From contig CAZNLR010000056.1 of NCBI GenBank assembly GCA_964574215.1, positions 1 to 26,975 on the forward strand: a stretch of DNA of 26,975 nucleotides, given 5' to 3'. The DNA is from GCA-2725625 sp964574215. Its GTDB lineage: Bacteria; Pseudomonadota; Alphaproteobacteria; Rhodospirillales; UBA2165. The position numbers were made by a program, and so were the translations under genes. Below the pieces are notes generated by a model that was given only the letters and a program-made list of their open reading frames with translations, ran no database searches and was not told where the DNA came from. Shown piece after piece: positions 8,206 through 16,670 of the stretch; positions within the stretch are counted from its first letter, which is position 1; every line of letters begins with the position of its first letter.

Positions 8206-9546
8206 TCACTCTGTTCTGTTGTCGATCACGCGGCGCACTTTGTTGCCACTGTCATCGCGGGGCAAAGTACCGGGTGGTAGAATTTCGATTGCGGCATTGA
8301 TTCTGATCGCCTGTTTGACCTTGTCCTGGGCATCGGCCTTGAGACCGGTAACGTCCAGGCTGTTTTCCAGGCCGTTATCCTGGTCAACAGTTTCCAACTT
8401 AACGGTCATGGTTGGTTTGGCGCCATTGCCGTCGAGGACGATCTGAAATTCGTGGTTGAGAGCGTCTATGCTGCGTACGGCCTCTTCAATCGCCGACGGA
8501 TATATGTTGACGCCGCTGTACCAGATCATATCGTCCACACGGCCGATGATGGAGCCTTCAAGCTTCGGCCCGGCATGACCGCAGAAATCGCAGGTTTCTT
8601 CAGATATGCGGGATATATCACGGGTGCGATAGCGGAGGAGGGGCTGGGTATCGCCGACGATGTTGGTGAATACGACCTCACCGGTTTCGCCCATCGGCAG
8701 TTGCTCGCCGGTATCCGGGTCGATAATCTCCATAATGGCCATATCGTTGGAGATATGCAGGGCTTGATTCCCTGGACAACTGCCGCCCAGGGGAAAAATC
8801 TCAGTCATGCCGAAACCATCTACGACGGCGGCGTTCCAGCCTTCCGCCAATCTTTTCCTTGTGGCAGGGATGGCGGCGCCCGGCTCACCCACAGACGCCA
8901 CGGCCCGAAGCCCCAATCGGGTGGTATCGACGCCCATTTCCTTAGCAACTTCCAGCAATCGTAAAAGATAAGAGGCCGTACCGCTTATGGTGACCGGCTT
9001 AAAATCCTGAATCAGTCGGATTTTGGATCGTGAATCCATCAGACCGGCGGTAACCATAATGGCGCCCTGCCTGACACCGGCTTCGTAGGCCGCCATCGGT
9101 CCCATCAACCCGTCGATTGGTCCCAGAATAATGGAAATATCGCCGCGTGCGTAAATGGGTTTGCGCTGAAACCGGTCGAGAATGTAGTCCCAATCCCGTT
9201 GCGAAAAAGCACGTCTGAGAGGACGTCCGGTGGTGCCGGATGTGGTCAGCAGCCGCACCCAATGGGATTGGTCGGTGCATTTATAGGAGCCGAACGGCGG
9301 ATTGGCGTCCTGGTCAGCCTGTAATTCAGCTTTGGTGCAAAAAGGAATTTTCGTCAGATCATCGTAGCCTTGAATATCTCCGGGCGCCACGCCTGCTTCG
9401 TCAAATTTGTTCCGCCAGAATGGCGCGTTGGCGTAGACATAGTTCACCATGGCGGCCAGACGTTTGCCTTGCAGCGTTCGAAGTTCGTCCAGAGGCATGC
9501 GCCCCATCATGGGATTGAGAATGGTGTAATCTGGCAATCGGTTCAT
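8206..9546 (-). CDS. PaaK-family (phenylacetate-CoA ligase-like) acyl-adenylating enzyme
   Basis: The protein has 446 residues. Adenylate-forming motifs are TTSGTTGRP at 101-109 (phosphate-binding loop), GFGMTE at 244-249 and RYRTRD at 305-310. GRVDDMIWYSGVNIYPSAIEE leads into the small C-terminal domain typical of PaaK. A Cys319-x2-Cys322 pair seen in many PaaK relatives is present. The enzyme should activate a carboxylic acid, probably aromatic, with ATP to an acyl-adenylate and then a CoA thioester in the cytoplasm. Only three bases separate its ATG from the stop of the transporter ATPase gene, so it is tightly tied to import of its substrate. True phenylacetate is unlikely to be the substrate, because none of the paa ring-epoxidation genes are present. 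Confidence 0.88.
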   Translation of the reverse strand: MNRLPDYTILNPMMGRMPLDELRTLQGKRLAAMVNYVYANAPFWRNKFDEAGVAPGDIQGYDDLTKIPFCTKAELQADQDANPPFGSYKCTDQSHWVRLLTTSGTTGRPLRRAFSQRDWDYILDRFQRKPIYARGDISIILGPIDGLMGPMAAYEAGVRQGAIMVTAGLMDSRSKIRLIQDFKPVTISGTASYLLRLLEVAKEMGVDTTRLGLRAVASVGEPGAAIPATRKRLAEGWNAAVVDGFGMTEIFPLGGSCPGNQALHISNDMAIMEIIDPDTGEQLPMGETGEVVFTNIVGDTQPLLRYRTRDISRISEETCDFCGHAGPKLEGSIIGRVDDMIWYSGVNIYPSAIEEAVRSIDALNHEFQIVLDGNGAKPTMTVKLETVDQDNGLENSLDVTGLKADAQDKVKQAIRINAAIEILPPGTLPRDDSGNKVRRVIDNRTE

Positions 9547-9549
9547 GAC

Positions 9550-10656
9550 TCACTCCGTCCCCGGAAAGACGACGCAATGCTGGGGATCGACGGTCAGCCA
9601 GATTTTATCGCCCCGTTTCGCCTGCATGGACTGATGCACGATACAACGGAGACGCAATCCCCCGGAATGAACGAAACATTCGCTGTATCCGCCTTGGAAA
9701 TTCATGAAGTCGATGGTTCCTTCCAGAATGTTGTGCTCACCCTCCGGCGGCGCTTCGGAGGCGTGAACGTCTTCGGGGCGCACGACAACTTCCAAATGTT
9801 CGCCCTCGGCCATGCCGTTGGGCAGGGGAATGTTTAGATCGCCTTTACCCTCGTCGATCTGAACCAAACCGTGACCGTTCTCGGTCCGCCGGAGCACCTG
9901 GCCTTTGATAAAGTTCGCGGTGCCGAGAAATGACGCGACGAATTCATCGGTTGGGCGGCTGTAGACATCTCTCGGCGCATCTTCCTGAACGATAAGTCCG
10001 TCGGACATGACGGCGACCTGATCAGACATGGAGAGGGCCTCCGACTGATCATGGGTGACATAGAGGGTTGTAATAGCGATCCTGGCCACCATTTCTTCCA
10101 GTTCCACCCGCATTTGTTCGCGCAGCTTGGCGTCCAGATTGGACAAAGGTTCATCCAACAGAAGCAGTTTGGGCCGGCGCACCAGGGCGCGGGCCAGGGC
10201 GACCCGCTGCTGCTGGCCGCCGGAAATCTTGGTGGCCGGACGCTTGGCGAAATCCTCCATGCCGACTTGGGTCAGGGCGTCCATCACCTGATCATTGATC
10301 TCGGCTTTGGCCGGGCGGGGTTTTTGCACCTGCAATGGATAGGCGACATTGTTGAAGACATTCAGATGGGGCCAAATGGCGTAAGACTGAAACACCATAC
10401 CGATATCCCGATGATGGGTGGGCGCGAATAGATTTTCCGTGGGTTTGGCGACCACATTGCCATCAATGGAAATCTCTCCCGCGTCGGGTTTCTCCAGACC
10501 GGCGATACAGCGCAGCGTGGTCGTTTTACCGCAACCGGAGGGACCCAGCAGGGTGTAGAAATCGCCCTCTTTTACGGTGAAGTCGATGCCTTTTACCGCA
10601 TGCGCCGGTCCTTCCGGCGTTTCATAGGTTTTGGTCAGTCCTTTGACGCTCAACAT
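9550..10656 (-). CDS. ABC importer ATPase, FbpC/PotA type
   Basis: The protein has 368 residues. Walker A is GPSGCGKTT at 38-46, the Q-loop is Gln90 in VFQSYAIWPHLNV, the signature is ISGGQQQ at 144-150, Walker B is LLLLDEP at 164-170 and the H-loop His is 202. A C-terminal TOBE-like regulatory domain follows (about 240-368). It powers import with the permease encoded nine bases upstream. The group includes ferric iron, polyamine, phosphonate and thiamine importers, so family alone does not give the substrate. The operon partners (CoA ligase, amidohydrolase, hydrolase) argue for an organic acid rather than iron. Confidence 0.92.
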   Translation of the reverse strand: MLSVKGLTKTYETPEGPAHAVKGIDFTVKEGDFYTLLGPSGCGKTTTLRCIAGLEKPDAGEISIDGNVVAKPTENLFAPTHHRDIGMVFQSYAIWPHLNVFNNVAYPLQVQKPRPAKAEINDQVMDALTQVGMEDFAKRPATKISGGQQQRVALARALVRRPKLLLLDEPLSNLDAKLREQMRVELEEMVARIAITTLYVTHDQSEALSMSDQVAVMSDGLIVQEDAPRDVYSRPTDEFVASFLGTANFIKGQVLRRTENGHGLVQIDEGKGDLNIPLPNGMAEGEHLEVVVRPEDVHASEAPPEGEHNILEGTIDFMNFQGGYSECFVHSGGLRLRCIVHQSMQAKRGDKIWLTVDPQHCVVFPGTE

Positions 10657-10665
10657 CAGTCTATT

Positions 10666-12405
10666 TTACTCCGTCTTTGGCAGTAGAACCCGCCGCATTA
10701 AGAAGATGATGGGAATGACGAATAGAATAATCAGGACGCCAACGGCGGCGGCCTTGGACAATTCAAGATTTTCAAACAGCCGCCACAGGATCACACTCAA
10801 CACCATGTTGTCCTCGGTCATCAATATCAGCGGAATGGTGAATTCCCGGAAGCCGATAATGAACAACAACACCATGCTGGCCAATATAGAGGGCCCCATC
10901 AGCGGTAGAACGATACGCCTGACGGTGGTTATCCAGGTGCCGCCGGCGGCATAGGAAGCCTCCTCCAGTTCCTCGTGCAGTTGCATCAGGCCGGCCCGGT
11001 TGAGCCGGGTGGTAACGGCGAAGCGATAGGAGTAAGCCAGTATCAGGACCCAAACCGTGCCGTAAACGCCGATGGGCAGGCTGAGATAAAGGAGCATGGC
11101 GGCCAATCCGGCGATTACCGACGGAATACCGATGGAAAAGAAGCTGACAAAATCGAGGATCGACCGGCCCGGCATTTTGGTGCGAACTAAAATCCAGGCC
11201 AGCATGGCGCCGATGAGTGTAACAACAATGGCGCTGCCACCGGCCACCACGAATGTATTACCTATGGCGCGGTAGAAGCGTGTCTCCTGAAACAATTCCA
11301 CATAGGGCTTAAATGATATATTGGCCAGAGCATCAAGACTCGGAGGGTTAAAACCGAAAAAACTCGTCCAAAGCAGAACCAGAGCCGGCAGGATGGCGGC
11401 AAAGGACAAGAAAAAGATCACGAACAACAGGGACGGCCATTTCCATTTGCCCAGCTTGAATCTCTCCGGCCGGTATCCCTTGCCGGTAACCGTCACGAAA
11501 CTGTCGGCCTGGCGGATCATATGATTGTAGGCGAACAACAACATAATACCGATACCCAGAAACGGTAGCGCCAAGGCCGCTGCCCTGCCGTAAACCGGAA
11601 GCTCAGTATCGGGGCTGAGTTCGAAAAAAATGCGGATGGAGAAAACATTTATGCGGGCGGGCAGGCCGATGATCAGCGGCAGTTCAAATTGTTCCATGGC
11701 GATCAGGAAGGCCAGGATCAGCGGCGCCAGAATGCCCGGTCTCAATATCGGCAAAGTGACCCGGAAGAAAGTCGTGATCGGCGACGCGCCCGAAGCCGCG
11801 CTGGCTTCTTCTAAAGACGGGTTCATTGATCGTAGGGCCGCCGTCAGCAGCAGGAAAACGAACGGCACCAAAGCCGCCCCCTGGGCGAAAATTAACCCCG
11901 TCATGCTGAATATATTAAACGGTCCACCGCCCTCCAATCCGAAAAGAAACCGGATCGCCTGATTGATCCAGCCGGCGTTAGGGCCGAACATGAAAATCCA
12001 GGCGATGCCCAGCATTATGGTTGGCACCAATAGTGGAAACAGAATAAGCGTGAAAATTACGTTGCGGCCAGGCAAGTCCGTGCGTTCCACCAGCCAGGCC
12101 AGGGTAAAGGCGATCAAAAAGGCGACGGCGACCGCGCCAAAGCCGAAGACAAAGGTTTGCGGTATGATCTCCTGATAAAGGACCGGATTTACATAGACCT
12201 CGGAAAAATGATCCAGGGTCCATTCTGCAGCCTCCTCAAAAGGCAACATATCTTCCGGACCCTTGAAGGCCGACAACACCATCGTAAACAAGGGTGCAGA
12301 AATAAAATAAAGTGCAGCGACAACGGCGGCGCCGAGGACGAGAACGCCCCCGACGCCAAGATCACCACCCCGGCGACCCGAAAGCAACGCTGCTATCGCC
12401 GTCAT
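10666..12405 (-). CDS. ABC importer permease with two fused membrane domains (FbpB type)
   Basis: The protein has 579 residues with about twelve hydrophobic segments. Each half contains a BPD_transp_1 domain. The EAA loops that dock on the ATPase are at about 199-221 (EEASAASGASPITTFFRVTL) and 481-503 (EEASYAAGGTWITTVRRIVL). The fusion means a single gene makes the whole transmembrane channel, as in FbpB-like systems. The ATG at 12405 has only a weak upstream GGTAGG, suggesting lower translation than the binding protein before it. The gene sits between the binding-protein and ATPase genes in the expected order. Confidence 0.92.
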   Translation of the reverse strand: MTAIAALLSGRRGGDLGVGGVLVLGAAVVAALYFISAPLFTMVLSAFKGPEDMLPFEEAAEWTLDHFSEVYVNPVLYQEIIPQTFVFGFGAVAVAFLIAFTLAWLVERTDLPGRNVIFTLILFPLLVPTIMLGIAWIFMFGPNAGWINQAIRFLFGLEGGGPFNIFSMTGLIFAQGAALVPFVFLLLTAALRSMNPSLEEASAASGASPITTFFRVTLPILRPGILAPLILAFLIAMEQFELPLIIGLPARINVFSIRIFFELSPDTELPVYGRAAALALPFLGIGIMLLFAYNHMIRQADSFVTVTGKGYRPERFKLGKWKWPSLLFVIFFLSFAAILPALVLLWTSFFGFNPPSLDALANISFKPYVELFQETRFYRAIGNTFVVAGGSAIVVTLIGAMLAWILVRTKMPGRSILDFVSFFSIGIPSVIAGLAAMLLYLSLPIGVYGTVWVLILAYSYRFAVTTRLNRAGLMQLHEELEEASYAAGGTWITTVRRIVLPLMGPSILASMVLLFIIGFREFTIPLILMTEDNMVLSVILWRLFENLELSKAAAVGVLIILFVIPIIFLMRRVLLPKTE

Positions 12406-12417
12406 AGTACTAACCTA

Positions 12418-12439
12418 CCGATCTAATGATACAGATCGG
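12418..12439 (-). other. Intercistronic hairpin directly after the binding-protein stop codon
   Basis: CCGATCT at 12418-12424 and AGATCGG at 12433-12439 form a perfect seven-base-pair inverted repeat with an eight-base loop. It begins one base after the stop codon of the binding-protein gene on the minus strand and precedes the permease start. No T-run follows, so it is not a standard intrinsic terminator. In many importer operons such hairpins protect the 3' end of the binding-protein message, raising its level over the membrane parts. That role is inferred here. Confidence 0.55.
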
Positions 12440-12440
12440 C

Positions 12441-13481
12441 CTATTTCTTCCGGCCCGTGATGATGGGCCTGAATTTCTTGAGATTAACTTTCCGCGGTTT
12501 GAAATTCGCGGTGGTTTCCAAAACATGCTTGGTACCGGAAGCGCGCATTTCCTTGGCCAACTCCGAGTTGGAGGAAGGCGTCAAATCGAACATGTACTTC
12601 TGTTCGCGCAGTTTCACCGCAGTATCCGTAGTCAGCCAACCAGCTATCAGCCGGGCCGCGTTGGGGTGGGGCGCATTGGCCATGACGGCAGATGTAAATT
12701 GAGGTGAAGGCGTCAGGTCCATGAACTTATACTTTGTCGGCACACCGTGATCCTTGTAGATTTTGCTCAACTGCGTGAAATCGCCAACCACCAAATGCCG
12801 CTCGCCGGTCTTCAGGAAACCTTCACGGGGTCCGCGAGGCAGTAGTATTTTCTGCTCGTTGACCATTTTCCGCGTATAAGCGGCGACTCTTTCGTCTTTC
12901 CACACCAGATTAAAATACGACATCAAATGGGGGAACAGGAACGGACTGCCCAAAAGCCGGCCTTTCCACCGCGGATGAAGCAGATCCTCCCATTTATTTG
13001 GCACCTCTTCCGGTTTCACAAATTTGGTGTTGTAAACGACCACATAGGCCAGATTGTTGAGCCCGGCGACGTGGCCATCCAGATACTGTTTCTCCTTGGG
13101 GACTCCGAAGGTATCCCATGGGCCTTTGGCCAGGAGCTTGCGTTGATAGAGAGGCAGCATGCCGCTGCTGATAGGCCAAATGAACGCATCGACGGAGTGC
13201 TTGCCCGCCTTGGCTTCGGCAATGATCTTGGGCCCGGCGCGCAGCGAGGCAGCCGTAACGACCTTGATGCCCGGAAAATCCTTGTTGAAGTTTTCTGCAA
13301 TATAGGCGACCGTATTTTTCTGCGGTCCCCAGACGACAACCGTGCCTTCTTTTTTGGCTTTTTGGTAAAGGGCGTCAATGGCAGCTTTGTCCATGCCCGC
13401 GTCGGCGGATGATGAAATCGCTCCGGCGACAAATCCGGCAAGTGAAAGTACAGATAATTTTCTTATAATTTGACGTCTCAT
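12441..13481 (-). CDS. Periplasmic solute-binding protein of the Fbp/AfuA-like (family 1) importer class
   Basis: I place the start at ATG 13481 (MRRQIIRKLS...), giving 346 residues. GGAGG at 13489-13493 lies seven bases upstream and the protein then begins with a good Sec signal peptide (basic start, hydrophobic LSVLSLAGFVAGAI, cleavage likely after SADA near residue 28). An in-frame ATG at 13514 would spoil both. The mature protein has the two-lobed family 1 pattern (GTVVVWGPQ, FPGIKVV, LNNLAYVVVYNTKFV, WEDLLHPRWKGRL, HPNAARLIAGWL). It captures the imported compound in the periplasm. It is the first gene of the operon and faces the LysR gene. Iron as substrate cannot be excluded from family alone, but the catabolic genes downstream make an organic acid likelier. 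Confidence 0.88.
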   Translation of the reverse strand: MRRQIIRKLSVLSLAGFVAGAISSSADAGMDKAAIDALYQKAKKEGTVVVWGPQKNTVAYIAENFNKDFPGIKVVTAASLRAGPKIIAEAKAGKHSVDAFIWPISSGMLPLYQRKLLAKGPWDTFGVPKEKQYLDGHVAGLNNLAYVVVYNTKFVKPEEVPNKWEDLLHPRWKGRLLGSPFLFPHLMSYFNLVWKDERVAAYTRKMVNEQKILLPRGPREGFLKTGERHLVVGDFTQLSKIYKDHGVPTKYKFMDLTPSPQFTSAVMANAPHPNAARLIAGWLTTDTAVKLREQKYMFDLTPSSNSELAKEMRASGTKHVLETTANFKPRKVNLKKFRPIITGRKK

Positions 13482-13784
13482 TGTGATGCCTCCGTTAAAA
13501 TGGTCTGATTTCAATTTCTCCGTAATTCTTTTTGCTTTTGGTTATGGGTTGGTCGAGCGCCATCCCGGCCCAGCAGGGTGGACGGCGGTCATTTCGATTT
13601 TGGATTTTTGATGCGAGATGAGTAAGGGGTAAGCCAACCGAGACGCGTTTTCGCCGCGGCCACATACGAAATTTTATTTGTTACGGTATTACTTCCCATT
13701 TACGTGGGCTCCCCTCCCGTATCCTAGTGTATGGCTTCTCATCCATCACCAAGTCACATTATGGTACGCCAGTTCAAATCATTG

Positions 13785-13814
13785 TTGAATTTGATAATTC
13801 ATATACTTTATATT
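13785..13814 (+). promoter_or_regulatory. Candidate sigma70-type promoter of the LysR gene
   Basis: TTGAAT at 13785-13790 and TATATT at 13809-13814 are separated by 18 bases, a plausible -35/-10 pair about 35 bases upstream of the LysR start codon. The -10 element overlaps the left arm of the palindrome at 13811-13827, so bound regulator would block it, the usual negative autoregulation of LysR genes. Confidence 0.45.
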
Positions 13815-13827
13815 CATGGTATGAATA
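13811..13827. promoter_or_regulatory. LysR-type operator palindrome (T-N11-A)
   Basis: TATTCATGGTATGAATA is a perfect 7+7 inverted repeat with a three-base centre. It contains TTCAT-N3-ATGAA, which fits the T-N11-A rule for LysR boxes. Another ATTCAT half site lies at 13797-13802, fifteen bases before the first arm. The site is 22 bases upstream of the LysR gene and in the shared control region of the import operon, so it is the best candidate binding site of that regulator. Confidence 0.6.
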
Positions 13828-13848
13828 CTATCCGAGGAGGCGACAACG

Positions 13849-14760
13849 ATGAATTTGGCCAGTGTCGATCTAAATTTACTCAAAGTTCTGGATGTTCTGT
13901 TGGAAGAGCGAAATGTCACCAAGGCCAGTGAGCGCCTGGGGCGAAGCCAGCCCGGCGTCAGTAACGCACTGAATCGACTGCGTGACCTGCTGGGCGATCC
14001 TCTATTAGTGCGTGGAAATGGCGGGCTGGATTTGACCGTCCGGGCCGAGACCATGCAACAGCCGGTGCGGGACATTATCCGCTCCATCGAATCCTGCCTG
14101 ACTGATGCGTCAACTTTCGATCCCGCCAGTGCCACCGGTGTGTTCAATATCGGTGCACCGGACAATCTATGCCTTCCCATCATCCCCAAGCTTTATGAGA
14201 GAATGACGCGATACGCGCCCAAGATGGAACTTCATATCGACACCGAAGGACAGGAAAAGGCGCTTGAATCCCTAATCCAGGGGCGCATCGATCTGGCGAT
14301 CGACCCGGCGCCGGCCCGCAAGGCGCCGATCCACTCCAAAACAATTCTCAGAGGAAAATTCATCTGCTTGATCCGGAACGATCATCCGGCGGTCGCATTG
14401 GGAAAAAAGTTCGATGTCGAGGCGTTTCTGTCTTTCCCCCATATTCTGGCCGATTCAAAAGGTGCGAGAAAAGGACTATTCGACCGGTTGCTGGCGAAAC
14501 ACAATCTGGAGCGGCGGGTTGCGGTTTCCGTTTCCAACTTCGCCATGGTGCCCCAACTGCTGCGTAAGAGCGACATGATCGGCGTATTTACGCAGCGCGT
14601 CTGTGACGTTCTTCAAGAGGATTTTGATTTGGCCACTTTGCCGGTGCCGATTGATACGGGGGTGCTCGACGGCAAAATGGCGTGGCTGGTCCGTCACGAC
14701 AATGACCCTAAACACCAATGGTTTCGCCACGAAATTGAGGATATAGCGGCGTCTTTGTAG
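13849..14760 (+). CDS. LysR-family transcriptional regulator (NodD/NahR/LinR-like branch)
   Basis: The protein has 303 residues. The ATG at 13849 follows GAGGAGG at 13834-13840. The winged helix-turn-helix is at about 9-65 (NVTKASERLGRSQPGVSNAL, then RLRDLLGDPLLVR). A periplasmic-binding-like effector domain covers about 92-300. Details such as 'LNLLKVLDVLLEERNVTKAS' and the GDPLLVR spacing recall the branch that senses aromatic inducers. It is divergent from the six-gene import/catabolic operon and very likely controls it in response to the substrate or an intermediate. Its stop codon is only six bases from the convergent TPR gene. Confidence 0.9.
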   Translation: MNLASVDLNLLKVLDVLLEERNVTKASERLGRSQPGVSNALNRLRDLLGDPLLVRGNGGLDLTVRAETMQQPVRDIIRSIESCLTDASTFDPASATGVFNIGAPDNLCLPIIPKLYERMTRYAPKMELHIDTEGQEKALESLIQGRIDLAIDPAPARKAPIHSKTILRGKFICLIRNDHPAVALGKKFDVEAFLSFPHILADSKGARKGLFDRLLAKHNLERRVAVSVSNFAMVPQLLRKSDMIGVFTQRVCDVLQEDFDLATLPVPIDTGVLDGKMAWLVRHDNDPKHQWFRHEIEDIAASL

Positions 14761-14764
14761 ACGC
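14749..14764 (+). terminator. Weak candidate terminator hairpin at the end of the LysR gene
   Basis: GCGTCT (14749-14754) pairs with AGACGC (14759-14764) around a four-base loop. The hairpin spans the LysR stop codon and is followed on the + strand by TCTTAATTT. The stem is short and the T tract is broken, so termination may be partial. Confidence 0.35.
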
Positions 14765-14766
14765 TC

Positions 14767-16437
14767 TTAATTTCGCCATTCGGTCAATTGGGCGTCGACC
14801 TCGGAAAAAACACCTGCCCAATCGCTAAAAGCACTTTGTCTGAAAAGGCGCATGGAAGCGTACCATGGCGTCGTGGACCCTTCCAAAGGCCAGCGCCAAT
14901 CGGCCCTGTAGGGTAACAGCAGCCAGGTTTCCTTGCCCATCGCGGCCGAAAGATGGGCGATGGCGGTGTCTACCGAGATGACAAGATTAAGCTCCTTTAT
15001 TGCCGAAGCCGTATCGTCAAAATTATCCTGGAGAGAAGAAAGGTCATTTATATTCGTCAAAACATCATCGGTGATTTCAGCGGATTCCGGTCCCACGAGC
15101 AAGCTTTGCAATTGGATTCCCTGAGATCGGGATAGATCGATGAAATAATCCAGGGGGCAGGTTCTTAGGGGATCGGGAAACGGATTTCCCGCCCAGACGA
15201 TACCGACCCGCGGATGAGGAAGGTCTCGCAAAAAATGAAACTTTTTGGGCGTGGCTTCTTTCGCCGTCAGATAGGGGTGTTCTATTTCTATGCCAGTGGA
15301 ATCGATTGTCAGGATATCCGGTAAATCCATAATGGATGCTTTTGGAATATCTGGATCCAATTCGTCGTCGCGCGGACAAACGCCATGATTGCCGGCCATT
15401 CGATCAAACAGACCCATCAGTTTCGGCTGGCAGGAGACGAGCAGCGACCCAACCCGTTTTTCCACGGCGGGAAGAAAGCGGGCGAATTGTACGGCGTCGC
15501 CGAAACCCTGTTCGGTGTAAACGACAACCGGGCCATCCGTTTCCTCGCCCCGCCATATGGGCCCTACGGGAACTTTAAAATCGTCGTGTTGCCGCTCAGT
15601 CCGCCAGCGATACTCGTGCCAGCCTTCCTCGTATTGCCCCAGACGCAACAGACTTTGCGACAGGTTCCAATGGGCCGACGCATGGTCGGGTTCTCTCTCT
15701 AGAACTTGCCGGTAGGCGTCAACGGCTTTTCGTTCCTTTTCTTCGCTCAGACCGGTCAGCGCCGACGCTTTGGTCATCCAGGCAATGGTACTTTCAGGAG
15801 CGGTATTAATGGCCGTATCAGCCAGAGATTCCGCTTCTTCGAACTCTCCGAGCTTGGCGTGAACGCGTATGAGATTTATTAGGGTGGGCAAAAATCCGGT
15901 CTGTTCGGACGAGCTTTGCTGATAAACATTCTTTGCTTTTTCATAGAGACCGGCATCACGGTCAATATCGCCCCAGGCGGTATAAGCTTCTCCCATTTTG
16001 TGTAAAACGAGATATTGGCCGTCGTTGTCGGCTTTGGAAGATGACTGACGGTTCTCCAGCAATGTGACGGCGTCGGAGAACTGTTCTTCCACCAGCATGG
16101 TTTCCGCCAGGGACAGGACAGCATTTATATTCCCGGGCTCCAATTCGACCGCTTTTTCCAAAATTTGCCGCGCCTGTGAATGTTCCCCTGCATCCGCCAA
16201 TATCTTTCCGAGCGTTGCATGGGCGGCGGCGTCGCTCGGATCACTATCGATCAATTCGCGAAGCAGCGGTTGGGCGGCTTCCGGGCGATCCGTCTGGGCA
16301 TATAGAAGGGCCAAATTATAGGATGCGTTGTCCTTCTGATCGCCGCTATCAATGGCTTTTCGATACAACGATTCAGCTGCATTTAATTCGCCGTTGCCGT
16401 GCTGGAAGACAGCTTGTTCAAAAAAAGAAGTGCTCAT
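14767..16437 (-). CDS. TPR-repeat protein with C-terminal glycosyltransferase family 9-like domain
   Basis: The protein has 556 residues. Tetratricopeptide repeats fill about residues 1-275, with characteristic A-x-x-x-Y and A-x-x-x-L-x-x-P patterns such as QARQILEKAVELEPGN. A linker, YEEGWHEYRWR at 270-278, leads to a domain resembling GT9/heptosyltransferase-like folds: GFGDAVQFARFLP at 311-323, VGIVWAGNP at 411-419 and VISVDTAIAHLSAAMGK at 486-502. Such fusions are common in alphaproteobacteria and are linked to glycosylation of surface or flagellar proteins, but direct activity is unproved. There is no signal peptide. The ATG at 16437 lacks a clear ribosome site, so the start is less certain. 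The gene stands alone between the LysR gene and the divergent thiamine-enzyme gene. Confidence 0.82.
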   Translation of the reverse strand: MSTSFFEQAVFQHGNGELNAAESLYRKAIDSGDQKDNASYNLALLYAQTDRPEAAQPLLRELIDSDPSDAAAHATLGKILADAGEHSQARQILEKAVELEPGNINAVLSLAETMLVEEQFSDAVTLLENRQSSSKADNDGQYLVLHKMGEAYTAWGDIDRDAGLYEKAKNVYQQSSSEQTGFLPTLINLIRVHAKLGEFEEAESLADTAINTAPESTIAWMTKASALTGLSEEKERKAVDAYRQVLEREPDHASAHWNLSQSLLRLGQYEEGWHEYRWRTERQHDDFKVPVGPIWRGEETDGPVVVYTEQGFGDAVQFARFLPAVEKRVGSLLVSCQPKLMGLFDRMAGNHGVCPRDDELDPDIPKASIMDLPDILTIDSTGIEIEHPYLTAKEATPKKFHFLRDLPHPRVGIVWAGNPFPDPLRTCPLDYFIDLSRSQGIQLQSLLVGPESAEITDDVLTNINDLSSLQDNFDDTASAIKELNLVISVDTAIAHLSAAMGKETWLLLPYRADWRWPLEGSTTPWYASMRLFRQSAFSDWAGVFSEVDAQLTEWRN

Positions 16438-16511
16438 GCAACATTCAAATCAATAAGATTTTGTCCAAAAATTAACGCCAAATTCACCTGGACAATACGC
16501 ATGATTTTCCA

Positions 16512-16534
16512 CCTTTGGAACAGTTTTCCAAAGG
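16512..16534. promoter_or_regulatory. Perfect 9-bp inverted repeat in the divergent region before the thiamine-enzyme gene
   Basis: CCTTTGGAA (16512-16520) and TTCCAAAGG (16526-16534) flank a five-base centre. The site lies between the starts of two divergent genes (16437 and 16671), so it is better read as an operator than as a terminator. CCTTTGG recurs at about 16574-16580. The binding protein is unknown. The rest of 16438-16670 is noncoding and I saw no other clear signal apart from the ribosome site at 16661-16666. Confidence 0.45.
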
Positions 16535-16670
16535 CTTTCGTAAGATCGCTTTACCCTTGATTCCGTCATGAGGCCTTTGGCGAAGCCATAAATTTTTGTT
16601 TGCAATCCAAACTGGTTTGACTTTAAGTCGACGTCGTTTGCCAATCGAAATGCTCCGGCAAGGGGGGAAA

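Larger units (their letters stand above)
13482..13848. promoter_or_regulatory. Divergent control region between the import operon and the LysR gene
   Basis: This 367-base stretch contains no credible gene. It holds the LysR ribosome site GAGGAGG (13834-13840), the binding-protein ribosome site (13489-13493), a T-N11-A palindrome with an extra half site (listed separately) and candidate promoters near 13760-13815. On the minus strand TTCAAC (13789-13784) and TACCAT (13766-13761) are 17 bases apart. A start near 13754 would put the palindrome centre at about -65, the usual LysR activator position, and leave a leader of about 270 bases. Those promoter hexamers are weak matches. Confidence 0.6.

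Noticed and set aside
9550..13481. Annotating the importer as a ferric iron transporter
   Set aside because: Family resemblance alone does not fix the substrate, and tight linkage to catabolic enzymes points to an organic compound.
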